From NCBI RefSeq assembly GCF_003610255.1, contig NZ_RAPS01000001.1:1178001-1242000 (forward strand): 64,000 bases of DNA, read 5' to 3'. This DNA is from Streptomyces sp. TLI_171. GTDB lineage: Bacteria; Actinomycetota; Actinomycetes; Streptomycetales; Streptomycetaceae. Positions 1-8,475 of this stretch are shown here, piece after piece (within the stretch, counting starts at the first letter, position 1; each line of letters opens with the position of its first letter). Under the pieces are notes generated by a model. The model worked only from the letters and a program-made list of their open reading frames with translations, ran no database searches and had not been told where the DNA came from. Both the position numbers and the translations under genes were made by a program.

Positions 1-1
1 G

Positions 2-394
2 CCCGAGCACGTCCGCGAGGCCCGCGCGATCGCCCCCGTGGTGTGCGTGCAGAACGCCTACGGGCTGGACCACCGGCGCTCGGAGGAGCTGGGCCTGCTC
101 GACCTGTGCCGGGAGCTCGGCATCGCCTTCGTCCCGTTCTTCGCCATCGCCGGCGCCCGCCGCGAGGCCGCGGCGGGCGCCGAGAGCGACGCCAGGGTGC
201 GGGCCGTCGCCGCGGCGCACGGCGCGACGCCGGCCCAGATCCGGCTGGCCTGGACGCTGCACCGCGGGCCGCACGTCCTCGCCATCCCCGGCACCGCGAA
301 CCCCGCCCACCTGGCCGAGAACCTGGCCGCGGCGGCGATCCGGCTGACCGCGGACCAGTTGGAGCGCCTGGAGCCGGACGCCGCGACCGGCTGA
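2..394 (+). CDS. aldo/keto reductase, C-terminal part (5' end outside window)
   Basis: Only the last 130 or so residues are in the window; the frame is open from the first bases to TGA at 392-394. The stretch LAWTLHRGPHVLAIPGTANPAHLAENL matches the end of NADPH-dependent aldo/keto reductases, where the IPGT/S segment and the arginine or asparagine residues after it contact the 2'-phosphate of NADP. These are cytosolic (beta/alpha)8 barrels that reduce aldehydes and ketones. The substrate cannot be guessed from the C-terminus. The gene converges with the ADP-ribosylglycohydrolase gene, whose stop is 7 bases away, with no obvious terminator between. Confidence 0.85.
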   Translation, partial: PEHVREARAIAPVVCVQNAYGLDHRRSEELGLLDLCRELGIAFVPFFAIAGARREAAAGAESDARVRAVAAAHGATPAQIRLAWTLHRGPHVLAIPGTANPAHLAENLAAAAIRLTADQLERLEPDAATG

Positions 395-401
395 GGATCC
401 G

Positions 402-1334
402 TCAGTCCTCCGACACCCAGGCCGGCAGCGCCTCGCGGCGCTCCAGCCAGGCCGCGGGGACGCCGGCCAGGCCGGTGCGGGCGGCGACCACGCCGCCGGT
501 GATCGCGCAGGTGGTGTCGACGTCGCCCAGGCCCTCGGCGGTGGTCCACAGCGCGTCGGTGAGGCTGTCCAGGTGGTGGGCGGCCGACCAGAGCGCGAAC
601 GGGACGGTGTCCGAGGCGCGGATCCGCTGCCCGTTGCCGAGCAGGTCGGCGGCCCGCCAGGGCTCGGTGGCGGCCGGCAGCTCCGCCGCCGCGGCCACGC
701 CCTCCCGGATCGCGCCCGCGGGCGTCCGGGCGGCCACCTCGCGCAGCAGCTCCGCGCCGGCCGGGCCCGCGCCGACCACCCGGGCCCGGGCGGACAGTGC
801 GGCGGCCACCGCGACGGCGATCGCACCGGCGATGCCCTCCGGGTGGGCGTGGGTGACCTCCGCCGAGTACCGGGCCTGCTCGGCGGCCTCGTCCAGGTCC
901 TCGGCGAACCACGCGCCGAGCGGGGCGACCCGCATCGCCGCGCCGTTGCCGAGGCTGCCCTCGCCCTCGAACAGTTCCTTCGACTCGGCCTGCCAGCGTT
1001 CGGGCTGCTCGGCCAGGACCGGCAGCAGCCGGGTCATGCCGTACCCGTAGCCGCGGGCCGGGTCGGCCAGGTAGGTGGCGCCGAACATCTCGGCGAGCTG
1101 GTTGCGGTTCACCCCGTCCTGGTCGACCAGGGCCCGGTACACGGCCAGCGCCATCGCGGTGTCGTCCGTCCAGTGCCAGGGCGACTCCTCGGGCATCCGG
1201 CGGTCCCCGATCTGCGCGATCGCCTCGGTGGGCGTCCGGAACAGCTTGAACCAGCGCTCCCCGAAGGCGTCCCCGAGGGCCAGCCCCTCCAATGCCTCGC
1301 GCGCGGCCTGCCGGGCGGTGATGGTCGTCGTCAT
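402..1334 (-). CDS. ADP-ribosylglycohydrolase family protein
   Basis: A 310-residue protein of the ADP-ribosyl-glycohydrolase (DraG/ARH) family, which removes ADP-ribose from proteins or small molecules using a binuclear magnesium site. Family marks are GLALGDAFGE near the N-terminus, WTDDTAMAL at about residue 55 (metal-binding Thr-Asp-Asp), GNGAAMR at about 135, and GDVDTTCAITGG near residue 280 (C-terminal metal-binding Asp). All expected metal ligands appear to be present, so it should be active. I chose ATG at 1334 (MTTTITARQ); an ATG three codons upstream is also possible. It follows the alpha/beta hydrolase gene in the same direction, 77 bases on. The true target (DNA, RNA or protein) is not evident. 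Confidence 0.88.
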   Translation of the reverse strand: MTTTITARQAAREALEGLALGDAFGERWFKLFRTPTEAIAQIGDRRMPEESPWHWTDDTAMALAVYRALVDQDGVNRNQLAEMFGATYLADPARGYGYGMTRLLPVLAEQPERWQAESKELFEGEGSLGNGAAMRVAPLGAWFAEDLDEAAEQARYSAEVTHAHPEGIAGAIAVAVAAALSARARVVGAGPAGAELLREVAARTPAGAIREGVAAAAELPAATEPWRAADLLGNGQRIRASDTVPFALWSAAHHLDSLTDALWTTAEGLGDVDTTCAITGGVVAARTGLAGVPAAWLERREALPAWVSED

Positions 1335-1378
1335 GCCGCGCATCCTGCCAGTCCGCCGGCCCTCGGCTCCGCTGTTTT

Positions 1379-1426
1379 CCGGGTGTGTCAGGACTTCGGG
1401 TTCCGGGTGGGTCAGGACTTCAGGAA
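1379..1426. repeat. 24-bp tandem duplication at a gene end
   Basis: Two imperfect copies, 1379-1402 and 1403-1426, share ccgggtg-gtcaggacttc. The second copy contains the last codons and stop of the alpha/beta hydrolase gene, so the first is a duplicate of that gene end placed just after the stop. It has no evident function and looks like a replication-slippage product. Confidence 0.6.
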
Positions 1427-2239
1427 CTCGAGCAGGTCCCGGTTGAAGCGCTCCTTGTCGCCGGGCACCATCGCGATGCCGTGCGAGCCGCCCTCGTACA
1501 CCTTGAGCTCCGCGCCGGGGACCAGGGCGGCGGTCTTGCGGGCGGTGGCGTCGATCGGGACGATCTGGTCGTCGTCGCCGTGCACGACCAGCAACGGGAT
1601 GTCGAACTTCTTCAGGTCCTCGTGGAAGTCGGTGTAGCCGAACGCGTCCACGCAGTCGACGCCGCCCTCGATGGTCTGCGCCATCGCCATGTACCAGAAC
1701 GCGTCCTGGTTCCCGGCGGTGGCCTTGCTGTCGGGCCGGTTCGCGGAGAAGAACCCGACCGCGGTGTCCCGCCAGAACTGCGAGCGCTCGTTGAGGATGC
1801 CCGCCTTGATCGAGTCGAAGACGCTGCCGGGCACGCCCTCGGGGTTGCCGGGGCCCTGGACCATCAGCGGCGGGATGGCGGACAGCAGGACGGCGGACTT
1901 GATCCGCGAGGTGCCGTGCCGCCCGATGTAGCGGGCCAGCTCGCCGCCGCCCATCGAGTGCGCGACCAGCGTGACCTCGCGCAGGTCGAGGCCGGTGAGC
2001 AGGTCGTTCAGGTCGTCGGCGAAGGTGTCGAAGTCGTAGCCGGTGTACACGGGGGTGGAGCGGCCGTGGCCGCGGCGGTCGTGGGCGATGCCGCGGAAGC
2101 CCGCGTCGGCGACGGCCTTCAGCTGGTCCTGCCAGGCGTCGCCGTTCAGCGGCCAGCCGTGGATGAAGACGACCGGGCGGCCGCTCCCCCAGTCCTTGTA
2201 GAAGATCTCCACACCGTCGCGGGTCGTGCAGTGGGGCAT
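1412..2239 (-). CDS. alpha/beta hydrolase (non-haem chloroperoxidase / esterase type)
   Basis: A 275-residue alpha/beta-fold hydrolase. It shows the oxyanion motif FIHGWP (about residue 25), the nucleophile elbow VAHSMGGGE with Ser95, the acid in HGDDDQIVP (Asp 222-224) and the base His253 in EGGSHGIA. This spacing and the DRRGHGRS motif are typical of the cofactor-free chloroperoxidase/esterase group of actinomycetes. The substrate is unknown; reported activities are ester hydrolysis or perhydrolysis in the cytosol. The start ATG at 2239 gives MPHCTTRDGV, where homology begins; the frame is open further upstream but that stretch is low-complexity. The ADP-ribosylglycohydrolase gene follows downstream. 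Confidence 0.9.
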   Translation of the reverse strand: MPHCTTRDGVEIFYKDWGSGRPVVFIHGWPLNGDAWQDQLKAVADAGFRGIAHDRRGHGRSTPVYTGYDFDTFADDLNDLLTGLDLREVTLVAHSMGGGELARYIGRHGTSRIKSAVLLSAIPPLMVQGPGNPEGVPGSVFDSIKAGILNERSQFWRDTAVGFFSANRPDSKATAGNQDAFWYMAMAQTIEGGVDCVDAFGYTDFHEDLKKFDIPLLVVHGDDDQIVPIDATARKTAALVPGAELKVYEGGSHGIAMVPGDKERFNRDLLEFLKS

Positions 2240-2364
2240 GAGTGTCTCCGTTCGGTGGCCGGGCCACGGCGCGGCCGGGCCCGGCGGGAGGGGTGGTGCG
2301 GGTGCGCGCGTGCGTCGCGGCGGCACCCCGACCATTCAAGGCACACTCCGGCCCGGCACGCACC

Positions 2365-2398
2365 CGGGCCGGGTCCGCCCGCAGGCGGACCCGGCCCG
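2365..2398 (-). terminator. terminator after beta-mannosidase gene
   Basis: A perfect 15-bp inverted repeat (2365-2379 with 2384-2398) with the four-base loop CGCA lies just past the beta-mannosidase stop. There is no T-run, as is usual for streptomycete terminators. Confidence 0.8.
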
Positions 2399-2434
2399 TG
2401 ACGGCCGATCAACTCAAGCCTTCAGCAGCGGAGT

Positions 2435-4843
2435 TCAGGCCGGTTCGACGCAGTACACCGCAGCCAGGACCTCCGCGGCGGTCGGCGCGCCCGCCCCGTG
2501 CACCCGGATGGTGGTGCGCTCGCCGGGCAGCAGGGTGGTCAGGCCGCGGTCGGCGGTCGCGGCCGGGGCGATCCGGTCGGCCTGCAGCAGCAGGTCGCGG
2601 ACCAGCGTGCGGGCGGTGACCACCACGTCCACCGCGCCCTCGCCGGCCTCCTGCACGGCCAGCTCGAACTCCGGCCGCGGGTAGGCGAACACCCGGTCGG
2701 CGACCGGGAAGTGCACGGCGCGCAGGCCGTCCGCGTCGGCCACCAGGAACTCCTTGGCGGAGCCCTCCACCGGCAACAGCTCGGCGGGCACCGCCAACTG
2801 GTGGACGGCACGCGGGGCGGCGGTCAGCTCGGCGGTGGTCTCGGCGAGCACCTGGCCGTCGGCGTCCAGCCGGCGCAGCCGAAGCTCGGTGGTCCAGGCG
2901 GCCGCCGACTGGTTGACCAGGGCGATCCGCGGCGCGCCGTCCCGGTCGGCAGGCTGCAGGGTGAGCAGCCGGTCCGCGTACAGCCGGCGCAGTTCGTGGT
3001 ACAGCGGCTTGAGCCGGCCGTCGCCGTCGACCGCCGACCAGGAGGAGACCGGCCAGCAGTCGTTGAGCTGCCAGACCACGGTGCCGGCGCAGTGCGGCCA
3101 GTGCGAGCGCCAGTGCTCGATGCCGGTGGCGATGGCACGGGCCTGGACCACCTGGGTCAGGTAGTGCCAGCGGTCGAACCCGGCGGGGCCGGTGGGCAGC
3201 TCGAAGTGGCGTGCCACGCCGCGGTCGAGCTTGCCGTTGCCGTCCTCGGCCTTCTGGTGGTGCAGCATCCCGGGCGAGTCGGCGGCGAGCTGCTCGGTGG
3301 GCAGGGCGCGGCGCAGGGTGGCGTGGGCGGGCGGGGCCTGCCAGCCGAACTCGGCGACGAAGCGCGGGACGGTGGCCCGGTACTCGGCGAAGTCCTGACG
3401 GTTCCACACCTCCCAGGAGTGGTGGGTGCCGTGGTCGACGTCGTTCGGGTGGTGGTCCCAGCTGCCGGACCAGGGGCTGCCCGCGGCGTACGGGCGGGTG
3501 GGGTCCAGCTCGGCGACGATCCGCGGCAGCACGCCCAGGTAGTAGCCCTCGCCCCAGGAGTCGCCGTTCAGCTCCTCCTCCCAGCCCCAGTCGCGGAAGC
3601 CCCACAGGTTCTCGTTGTTGCCGTTCCACAGCACCAGCGAGGGGTGCGGCATCAGGCGGACCACGTTGTCGCGGGCCTCGGCCTCGATCTCGCCGCGCAG
3701 CGGCTGCTCCTCCGGGTAGGCGGAGCAGGCGAACGGGAAGTCCTGCCAGACCAGCAGGCCGAGCTCGTCGCAGGTGTCGTAGAACGCCTCCTGCTCGTAG
3801 ATGCCGCCGCCCCAGACCCGGATCAGGTCGAGGTTGGCGTCGGCGGCCTGCTGCAGGCGGGTGCGGTAGCGGGCGGGCGTGACCCGGGTAATCAGGGTGT
3901 CGTCGGGGATCCAGTTGGCGCCGCGGACGAACAGCGGCTCGCCGTTGACCACCAGGGTGAACGGGGTGCCGGTGGCGTCCGGGGTGCGGCGCAGCTCGAC
4001 GGTGCGGAAGCCGATCCGCCGCTGCCAGGCGTCCAGCGGCTCGTCGCCGTCGGCGAGCGTCAGGTCGAGCTCGTAGCGCGGCTGTTCGCCGTAGCCGCGC
4101 GGCCACCACCGGGCGACGTCCTCGGCCCGCAGGGTGAGCACGGCGTGGTCCCCGTCGAGCGCCGCCTCGGCGACCGCCCCCGCCACCGAGGCTCGGACGG
4201 TGAGCGGGCGGCCGGCGCCGCCGGCGGTGCGCTCGACGGTGACGTGCAGCTCGACCAGTCCGGTGGCGCCGTCGACGGTGACCTGCGGGCGGACCTCGGC
4301 GAGCCGGGCGGTGGACCAGTGCTCCAGCCGGGCGGGCTTCCAGATGCCGGCGGTGGGCAGCGTGGGTCCCCAGTCCCAGCCGAAGCTGCTGGCCATCTTG
4401 CGGACGTACTGGAACGGCTCCGGGTACACGTTCGGCCGGTCGCCGACCAGCGCGCGGACCCGCTCCGCCTCCGCGTACGCGCTGGTGAAGTGCACCGTCA
4501 ACTCGCCGTCCAGGCCGGTCGCGTCGAAGCGGTAGCGGCGGTGCATGTTGCGGGTGGAGCCGAGTTCGACGCCGCCGAGGCTGACGGTGGCGGCGGTGTC
4601 CAGCCCTTCGAAGACCAGGTCGGTGCGCTCGTGCCGGCTGCCGTGCGCGGGCAGCTCCAGGGTGTACGTCCAGTCGCGGCGGCCGACCCAGGCCACCTCC
4701 CGCTCGTTGGCGTCCAGGTAGGGGTCGGGGATCAGCCCCGCGTCCAGCAGGTCGGTGTGGACGCAGCCCGGGACGGCGGCGGGCAGCCGGTTCCCCTCGT
4801 GGTGCAGGCTCCAGCCCTGGTCGAGCGGGGTGGTGTCCTTCAT
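2435..4843 (-). CDS. beta-mannosidase, glycoside hydrolase family 2
   Basis: An 802-residue GH2 enzyme that releases mannose from the non-reducing end of beta-1,4-manno-oligosaccharides. It has a jelly-roll sugar-binding domain (about 1-180, with the beta-mannosidase-type GWDWGP motif at about 155), an Ig-like domain, and a TIM barrel starting near residue 290. The acid/base is Glu411 in WNGNNE and the nucleophile Glu498 in VAEFGW; both motifs separate beta-mannosidases from beta-galactosidases. No signal peptide is seen, so it acts inside the cell on imported oligosaccharides. The start at ATG 4843 is supported by GAGGAG eight bases upstream. A LacI-type operator lies about 90 bases upstream, linking it to the mannanase and its regulator. 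Confidence 0.93.
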   Translation of the reverse strand: MKDTTPLDQGWSLHHEGNRLPAAVPGCVHTDLLDAGLIPDPYLDANEREVAWVGRRDWTYTLELPAHGSRHERTDLVFEGLDTAATVSLGGVELGSTRNMHRRYRFDATGLDGELTVHFTSAYAEAERVRALVGDRPNVYPEPFQYVRKMASSFGWDWGPTLPTAGIWKPARLEHWSTARLAEVRPQVTVDGATGLVELHVTVERTAGGAGRPLTVRASVAGAVAEAALDGDHAVLTLRAEDVARWWPRGYGEQPRYELDLTLADGDEPLDAWQRRIGFRTVELRRTPDATGTPFTLVVNGEPLFVRGANWIPDDTLITRVTPARYRTRLQQAADANLDLIRVWGGGIYEQEAFYDTCDELGLLVWQDFPFACSAYPEEQPLRGEIEAEARDNVVRLMPHPSLVLWNGNNENLWGFRDWGWEEELNGDSWGEGYYLGVLPRIVAELDPTRPYAAGSPWSGSWDHHPNDVDHGTHHSWEVWNRQDFAEYRATVPRFVAEFGWQAPPAHATLRRALPTEQLAADSPGMLHHQKAEDGNGKLDRGVARHFELPTGPAGFDRWHYLTQVVQARAIATGIEHWRSHWPHCAGTVVWQLNDCWPVSSWSAVDGDGRLKPLYHELRRLYADRLLTLQPADRDGAPRIALVNQSAAAWTTELRLRRLDADGQVLAETTAELTAAPRAVHQLAVPAELLPVEGSAKEFLVADADGLRAVHFPVADRVFAYPRPEFELAVQEAGEGAVDVVVTARTLVRDLLLQADRIAPAATADRGLTTLLPGERTTIRVHGAGAPTAAEVLAAVYCVEPA

Positions 4844-4932
4844 GCGTGCGGCTCCTCGGTGAAGTCGGCCGGGCCGGTGGTCGGGTGTACGGCGCGAGCA
4901 GAACCGTAACCCCGCCGGAGCGGCGCTGTCTA

Positions 4933-4944
4933 TAAACCGGTTAT
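4933..4944. promoter_or_regulatory. candidate LacI-family operator upstream of beta-mannosidase
   Basis: TAAACCGGTTAT contains the perfect palindrome AACCGGTT with the central CG typical of LacI-family sites. It resembles TTAACCGATTAA at 8272-8283 before the mannanase/regulator pair. The rest of 4844-5011 is leader DNA with an A+T-rich patch (about 4930-5000) that may hold the promoter. Confidence 0.5.
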
Positions 4945-5011
4945 GTGGATTCCTTATGGGTTTCAGTGAACGCCAACTCGGCTTCTTACTAGCGCAAATG
5001 CGGAACGAGCA

Positions 5012-5054
5012 CTGCCACCTCGCCACCCGCTGACAGGGTGGAGCGAGGTGGCAG
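5012..5054. terminator. terminator after the frameshifted solute-binding protein gene
   Basis: CTGCCACCTCGC (5012-5023) pairs with GCGAGGTGGCAG (5043-5054), and an inner CACCC/GGGTG pair extends the stem. It lies 37 bases past the stop of the minus-strand gene ending at 5091 and isolates it from the beta-mannosidase gene. Confidence 0.8.
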
Positions 5055-5090
5055 CTTTACCGGTTCACTGGACCGGGCCGGGACCGCGGA

Positions 5091-6403
5091 TCAACCGCCC
5101 ACGGACTTGCGGGCCTTCGCCCAGCGCCGGTCGAGGTCCGCGAAGTAGCCGTTGAGGTCGCCGGGCGCGGCTCCGGCCGCGATGTCCACCAGCTTCTGCC
5201 GGTAGTCCGGCGCGTCGAGCCCGATCCCGGCGGCCCGGTCGATCGCGCCGACCGCCGCCAGCTTCTGCCTGGTCTGCGGGATCATCCGCACCGCCCGGTC
5301 GTCCAGCGGCTGCAGGGTGGCGGGCAGCCGGGCCCCGCGCACCGAGGAGATCGACTCGTCGGCGGTGGCGCTGCCGGACCGGGTGAGGTACCACTCCAGC
5401 CAGGCCCGGGCGGCCTCCGGGTTCTTCGAGCGCGCGCTGACCGCGTACCGGTAGTCGGGCTGCACCACCGTGCAGAAGTGCCCGTCGCGCTGCATCGGCA
5501 GCGGCATGAAGCCGATGTCCTCGGGGTCGGCCCCGTTGGCCCGCGCCGCGTCCCGCATCTGCGCGATCGCCCAGGACCCCAGCTCCATCGTGGCGACCTG
5601 CCCGGTGGCGAGCAGCTTCTTCGACAACTCCCAGTCCGTGGTGCGGGGTTCGGCCTCGGTGAGCCTCTCGTGGACGGCCGTGTACAGCAGGCTGTCGATC
5701 GCGTGCAGGTCCTCGCCCGGCGCCCACGGCGCGGCGGTGTCCGCCAGGCCGTCGCGGGCGGTGTTGTCGCAGCTCGGCACGCCGATCGCGTCCGACCACT
5801 GCCGCAGCGGCCAGCCGTCGTGGTAGTTGGTGTAGTAGGGGACCGCCCGGGTCTTCTCCTTGACGGCCTTCAGGTCGGCGATGAACTGCTCGGGGTGGCG
5901 GGCCATTCGGTGATCCCGGCCTGCGCCCAGACCGCCTTGTTGTAGACCATCCCGGACGCGATGCCGATGTTGGCGATGCCGTACACCGTGTCGTCGACCG
6001 TGCCGTAGTCGATGTAGTCGAAGGTGTCGGCCAGCACCCGGGCGTTGCCCAACGGGGCGAAGTAGCGCGGGTACTGGTCGGCCGCAACCTTGTCCGGGAT
6101 CAGCAGCACGTCGCCGTAGCCGCCGTCCTCCAGGCGCGCGACCACCTCGCCCTCGTAGTCGGCGTACCCCTCGAAGTTCACCGTCACCTTCGGGTACAGC
6201 TTCCTGAACTCGGTCGCGTACTTCTTCAACAGCCCGCTGTTCACCTGGTCGACCCGGTTGGTCAGCACCGTGATCGTCCCCGACACCTTCGCCGGGTCGG
6301 CGGTAAACACCGCCCCCGCCAGCGGGGCGGGTCCGCCGCCGCCGGTGCAGCCGGTCAGGACCAGGGCGGCCGCCGAACCCACGGCGGCCCATCCTCTGCG
6401 CAT
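5091..6403 (-). pseudogene. ABC sugar transporter solute-binding lipoprotein, disrupted by a -1 frameshift
   Basis: Two frames together encode one extracellular sugar-binding lipoprotein. The first (6403 to about 5892) starts MRRGWAAVGSAAALVLTGC with a lipobox LTGC and continues GTITVLTNRVDQ. The second (about 5892 to 5091) continues EQFIADLKAVKEK through YYTNYHDGWPLRQWSDAIG to the end. The paralogue at 18606-19913 is collinear with both. The shift maps to the G-run 5892-5895 (CCCC on the coding strand), where the paralogue has CCCCC; one added base restores a protein of about 437 residues. Both halves are otherwise intact, so this is either a recent mutation or a homopolymer sequencing error. 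It follows the CBM2 mannanase gene but is separated from it by a strong hairpin. Confidence 0.85.
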
Positions 6404-6471
6404 CGCTTCCCTCTTGTCGCTCGGTTGGTGCGGCTCCCGCGGCCGTCCCGGACGCCGGCGCCCGGGACGGG

Positions 6472-6509
6472 CCGGCCCGCGGCGCCGGTGGGGCGGCGCC
6501 GCGGGCCGG
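6472..6509 (-). terminator. terminator after mannanase gene
   Basis: A perfect 16-bp stem (6472-6487 with 6494-6509, loop GTGGGG) sits 20 bases past the mannanase stop, before the start of the binding-protein gene at 6403. A second small hairpin (GTCCCGG/CCCGGGAC) follows at about 6445-6468. Confidence 0.8.
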
Positions 6510-6529
6510 ATCGGCAGGCCGACGGATCG

Positions 6530-8173
6530 TCAGTACGTCGTGCAAGCGGCGCCGTTGAGGGCGAAGGCGGTCGGCGCCCCGTTCGTCCCGGTGACCGAGC
6601 TGCCGCTGAAACCGAAGTTGACGGTGCCGCCGGCCGCGATCGAGGTGTTGTAGGACGCCGGGTTGGTGGCCGTCACCTGCTTTCCGGACTGCGAGGGCAC
6701 CGCGTTCCACATGTTGGTGACCTGCTGGTTGCCCGGGAACGAGAAGACCAGCCGCCACCCGTTGACCGCGGTCGTCCCGGTGTTCTTGATGGTGACGTCG
6801 CCGTTGAAGGTGCTGCCCCAGTCGGAGAGCCCGTAGTGCACCGCGCAACTCCCGGCCGGGGGCGGGGTGCTGGGCGAGGACGACGGGGAACTGCTCGCGG
6901 ACGGGCTGGGGCTCTGGCTGGGACTCGGGCCGGCGCTCTGGCTCGGGCTCGACGTCCCGGTCGTCAGGCCGGACTTGGCGCGCATCCGGTCCGAGTGGGC
7001 GCGGAACACCACGAGTTCGGGCGAACCCGCCGAGACGCCGAACTTCCCGTCCGCGCTGCGGTCCTGGTACCACCAGAACGCGCTGCCGTCGCCGCCCGCC
7101 GCTTCGAAGTCGGCGTACAGCTCGCTCCACCAGGCCGATCGGTCCACGTTGTGCACGTTGAACTCGCCCATGAAGAACGGCTTTCCGACCTTCTGGTGGG
7201 AGTCGGCGATCCAGGACCGGATCAGCGCCTTGGTCTGGTCGAGGCTCAGGTTCGCCCAGGACTCGGTCGGGTACGGGTGCGCGGAGGTGTAGTCGAGGTA
7301 CGGCGACTGCTGCACCGCCACGAACGGGTTGCCCTCGTCGCCGCCGAAGCCGTAGGTGCTGCCGTGGCCCTCGATGCCCGCGCCCAACAGGTGCTTGGAG
7401 TCGATGGACTTGACGAAGGCGCCCATCTCGTCGACCCAGGCCCGCAGCGTGGTGCCGTTGACGTTCTCGGCCGCGCTCTGGTCCTGGTACCGGGGCTCGT
7501 TCATCAGGTCCCAGGCGAAGATGGTCGGGTCGTCCTTGTACTTGACCCCGCTGTAGTGGTTGACCCGGTTCAGCGCGTAGCTGACGTAGTTCTTGTAGGA
7601 GGCGAAGCAGCCGGGGCAGCGGGCCTTGTCGAAGAACGCGGCCCGGCCGGGCTGCCCGCCGGACAGGCCCTCCCACTGCAGGCGGGTGTCGATGCCGCCG
7701 TACGCCTCCCAGTAGTTCTCGAACACCGGGACCAGGCGCACGTTGTGGGCCTTCGCGGACTGGACGATGTAGTCGAACTCGGCGAACTCCTGCTCGTCGT
7801 AGACGCCCTTGGACTTCTCGAAGCCGTGCCAGCTCTCGTGGCTGAACATCCACAGCCGCACCACGTCGACCTTGTCCGCCTGGAAGTTGGCGAACTGGGC
7901 GTCGATCCGGGCCTTGTCCATGAACTGCGTCTCGGTGTCACCGTAGCTGCCGCCGTAGGTGAACAGGTCGTACGTGTTGGCGCCGGCGACGTAGTACTCC
8001 TTGCCGTTCAGGCAGAAGTGGATGCCGCAGCGGGTGGCGAACGCGTCCGCCGTGTCCGCCTGCGCGGTGTCGGCCCGCCCGAGGGTGAGGCCCGCGGCGG
8101 CGACGGCGGTGGCGAGCAGGAAGGCCGTCGGCGCGAAGCGCGCGGCCCGGCGGGGGTGGAGTCTCTGGTGCAC
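6530..8173 (-). CDS. secreted GH5 endo-beta-1,4-mannanase with CBM2
   Basis: A 547-residue secreted enzyme. Residues 1-40 form a Sec signal peptide (arginine-rich start, hydrophobic FLLATAVAAAGL, cleavage near AQA-D). The GH5 barrel spans about 45-400, with acid/base Glu226 in WDLMNEPR and nucleophile Glu337 in FFMGEFN. The layout (GANTYDLFTYG, RLWMFSH) fits GH5 subfamily 7 mannanases rather than cellulases. A Ser/Pro linker (about 401-441) leads to a C-terminal CBM2 (442-547) bounded by two cysteines and rich in aromatic residues, which binds crystalline polysaccharide. It should cleave mannan, glucomannan or galactomannan outside the cell. It is divergent from the LacI regulator at 8476, with two operator-like palindromes between. 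Confidence 0.93.
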   Translation of the reverse strand: MHQRLHPRRAARFAPTAFLLATAVAAAGLTLGRADTAQADTADAFATRCGIHFCLNGKEYYVAGANTYDLFTYGGSYGDTETQFMDKARIDAQFANFQADKVDVVRLWMFSHESWHGFEKSKGVYDEQEFAEFDYIVQSAKAHNVRLVPVFENYWEAYGGIDTRLQWEGLSGGQPGRAAFFDKARCPGCFASYKNYVSYALNRVNHYSGVKYKDDPTIFAWDLMNEPRYQDQSAAENVNGTTLRAWVDEMGAFVKSIDSKHLLGAGIEGHGSTYGFGGDEGNPFVAVQQSPYLDYTSAHPYPTESWANLSLDQTKALIRSWIADSHQKVGKPFFMGEFNVHNVDRSAWWSELYADFEAAGGDGSAFWWYQDRSADGKFGVSAGSPELVVFRAHSDRMRAKSGLTTGTSSPSQSAGPSPSQSPSPSASSSPSSSPSTPPPAGSCAVHYGLSDWGSTFNGDVTIKNTGTTAVNGWRLVFSFPGNQQVTNMWNAVPSQSGKQVTATNPASYNTSIAAGGTVNFGFSGSSVTGTNGAPTAFALNGAACTTY

Positions 8174-8264
8174 GCGTGTCCCTTTCGTCCCGTGAGTGGG
8201 GGTGGGGAGGGTGGTGGGGAGGTGCTCCTGGTGCGCGGGGCGGGCGTCCGGCAGCCCGCCCGAT

Positions 8265-8283
8265 CGGTTGATTAACCGATTAA
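8265..8283. promoter_or_regulatory. candidate LacI-family operator A (mannanase/regulator intergenic region)
   Basis: Two overlapping symmetric elements: CGGTTGATTAACCG (8265-8278, one mismatch) and TTAACCGATTAA (8272-8283, central CG). It lies 92 bases upstream of the mannanase start. The element TTAACCG recurs 58 bases away. Confidence 0.6.
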
Positions 8284-8326
8284 GGCGGGACGACGGTATT
8301 GGCCGCCCGTCGACGCTGTCAACAGT

Positions 8327-8340
8327 CGGTTAACCGCTTG
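8327..8340. promoter_or_regulatory. candidate LacI-family operator B (mannanase/regulator intergenic region)
   Basis: CGGTTAACCG (8327-8336) is a perfect 10-bp palindrome followed by CTTG, so TTAACCGCTTG matches the core of operator A. With site A it spans the promoter region of the two divergent genes. The rest of 8174-8475 is leader sequence with no coding frame I trust. Confidence 0.6.
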
Positions 8341-8475
8341 TTTCACGGGCCCTCCCGATGGCGGCCCGGGGCTACAGCGCGACGGGGTGCGCGTAGTAGC
8401 TTGAGAAGGCACAACCGGTCCGCGCCGCGCGTTCGCGCAGTGGACGGACGGTCGACGTGAGTCCTGAAAGGTTCC

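Noticed and set aside
5091..7853. 920-codon minus-strand frame joining the mannanase region and the end of the solute-binding protein
   Set aside because: The first two thirds are out of frame with the GH5 mannanase and lack motifs. Only the last part is real, as the second half of the frameshifted binding protein.
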